Source: Theocolax elegans
Taxonomy: Eukaryota > Arthropoda > Insecta > Hymenoptera > Cerocephalidae
Assembly: GCA_026168455.1 (NCBI GenBank)
Contig: CM047428.1
Location: 17,326,759-17,390,758 of the forward strand
DNA length: 64,000 nucleotides
Reading direction: 5' to 3'
The notes beneath the pieces are model-generated. The model searched no databases and was not told the origin of the DNA. It saw only the letters and a list, made by a program, of their open reading frames with translations. Positions 62,615 to 64,000 of this stretch are shown one piece after another; positions within the stretch are counted from its first letter, which is position 1, and the number at the start of each line of letters is the position of its first letter. Both the position numbers and the translations under genes were made by a program.

Positions 62615-64000
62615 CTTAACCGTGGATTCGAATACTCGATATAGATAAGAACTTTTTGCTTTGAATTGTGCGAATCGATGTTTATCACGTATTGCTTAAA
62701 ACACATTAATCCGATTGAAAGATATTGTTATGAATGTTAATATTTTTGACTTTGTTATTAGATATTAGTTTCCTTGTTGCTTGTATTTATTGTGTCTAAT
62801 AGATAAATTTATACTAGGAAAAAAAATTTTTTTTTCCTCTTTTATGGATATGTAAGATGTGCGAATGTACAGAAAACTGAAATTCAATCAGAAGTTGTCA
62901 GGTATAAAAAATGTTCAAAATGAAAAATTTAATAAATGTTTTGAATACGTTTGATGACGTCGATAAGAGGGACTTATCCATTTTATGCAAATATATTGTT
63001 TTGTACAAGTATTAAGAGAAAACAGTATAAATATTGATGCTGCTGAAGCACTACAAAGTATAATTTTACGACAAGCTTATAGAGGTGAACGTACCTTTGT
63101 AAACTAAAATAAATCAAGGATTTGCGTACGATATTATGTAAACTCTTAAACGTGACTACAATGCGGAATAAATCGTTGAAGTTTCCACCAACAAAAATTG
63201 TTAATTCCAAAAGACAATAGAAATCTTGATCGTCATAAAAAAAACGATTTGCGAATTTATCTCAAAATCTAACAGCGTATTAAAAAAAATGAATGAATTT
63301 TTCCGCGAGAGTTTTCTATTAATTAACCTATCAATGAAGATTATACATATAATGTTAACGGATAAACCAAGAAGAATTTGCAAAACTTTTGACATCGATT
63401 TCCAAGAAGGTAGATGAGCTTATTGTCGGGAACTAATATTCCGGTTGTAATTAAAAATTACATTACGTCATTGTACGATTATCATCGCCAGTCGACTCGT
63501 AATATATAAAAATTTCCTAGCGCTTTTACCTCCTTTGTAGTTATAGCCGAGTTATATGTGCTCGTACTCTTTTTTTCTTTGTACGAAATACAAGCTGTTG
63601 CTCTCTCACGCACCGGATTATCTTTTGTATACGCGAATGGAAAAAAGGCATTTACTGACGAAAAACAAGATGTACGATTATTTTGACGGAGTTAACGTAT
63701 CAGTAATTCATAAATTATTTCTTCATAAAGTGTTGATAGTTTATACTATTTTCGCATGTAAAATTAATAATTTATTGGGAGAATTTATATATTCATGGAA
63801 CGTTTTTCAGAAAGTAATAAAATCTATATCTATATATTTTTTTGCAATATTTCCTTTTAAAAAAACAAATTGTTGGATTTGCTTTAAATTTATTTTTTAT
63901 TTTCAAACACGCGTTAGAATAATCAAATACAAATTGTATTTTTATAAGATTTATTTAATAAATTATTAAAAACATTGAGTACTCGATCTAAATTTATACA

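Larger units (their letters stand above)
56604..64000. other. gene-poor AT-rich region with three GC-richer patches
   Basis: No confirmed gene. Patches at about 59455-59690, 60043-60200 and 62444-62614 could be minus-strand exons or regulatory elements (entered separately). The rest shows only AT-rich DNA and short simple repeats. The last 400 bases have a T-rich open frame on plus (63556-63969) without protein character. Confidence 0.45.

Noticed and set aside
1..64000. CRISPR arrays, operons, plasmid or phage functions, TTAGG telomere arrays
   Set aside because: None seen; the window is eukaryotic with spliced genes.

Overview
The window reads as nuclear DNA from an insect, most likely a hymenopteran and probably a bee. 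It is strongly AT-rich, with long gene-poor stretches, GT-AG introns, insect-type TATA/TCAGT promoters, metazoan-only gene families (Gemin7, MED30, RBM24/38) and simple-sequence tracts. No bacterial, organellar or CRISPR-like structure was seen. The order assignment rests on composition and gene style, so it is an inference.

Layout. (1) 1-32,350 is dominated by one minus-strand gene, an RBM24/RBM38-type RNA-binding protein. Three coding exons are at 15,829-15,575, 14,077-13,951 and 11,781-11,721. Its 5' UTR exon reaches 16,026, and its promoter is probably one of the GC-rich islands farther right. Its alanine/proline-type C-terminal exons are not recognisable here and probably lie left of position 1. 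The rest of this region is intronic or intergenic AT-rich DNA with GC-rich islands that look like promoters or enhancers. One of these (29,957-30,305) looks like a bidirectional promoter with a small first coding exon in each direction. (2) 32,351-42,015 is a compact cluster: a secreted Ser/Thr/Asn-rich protein with a His8 run (minus, 3 exons, 456 aa); Gemin7 (plus, 2 exons, 111 aa); the Mediator subunit MED30 (minus, 4 exons, 279 aa), convergent with Gemin7; and a small secreted charged protein (minus, 4 exons, 169 aa) with a TATA promoter. (3) 42,016-54,164 holds no recognisable complete gene. It has several isolated exon-like signals on the plus strand, a diverged duplicated segment, and a well-preserved 5S-rRNA-derived SINE with an 18-bp target-site duplication. 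(4) 54,165-56,603 is a secreted acidic-then-glycine-rich structural-type protein (minus, 5 exons, 310 aa) with a clear TATAAAA promoter. (5) 56,604-64,000 is gene-poor, with a possible uncharacterised minus-strand gene at 62,614/60,043.

The four well-conserved or structural genes were rebuilt by matching intron phases. Signal-peptide exons too short to stand out as open frames were found at 33,964-33,904 and 41,967-41,892, and in each case the phase joins exactly to the next exon. Gemin7 (SMN complex, snRNP assembly), MED30 (RNA polymerase II transcription) and RBM24 (splicing and mRNA stability) are regulatory or housekeeping genes. The three secreted proteins have no family I can name and are probably extracellular-matrix, cuticle or secretion products.
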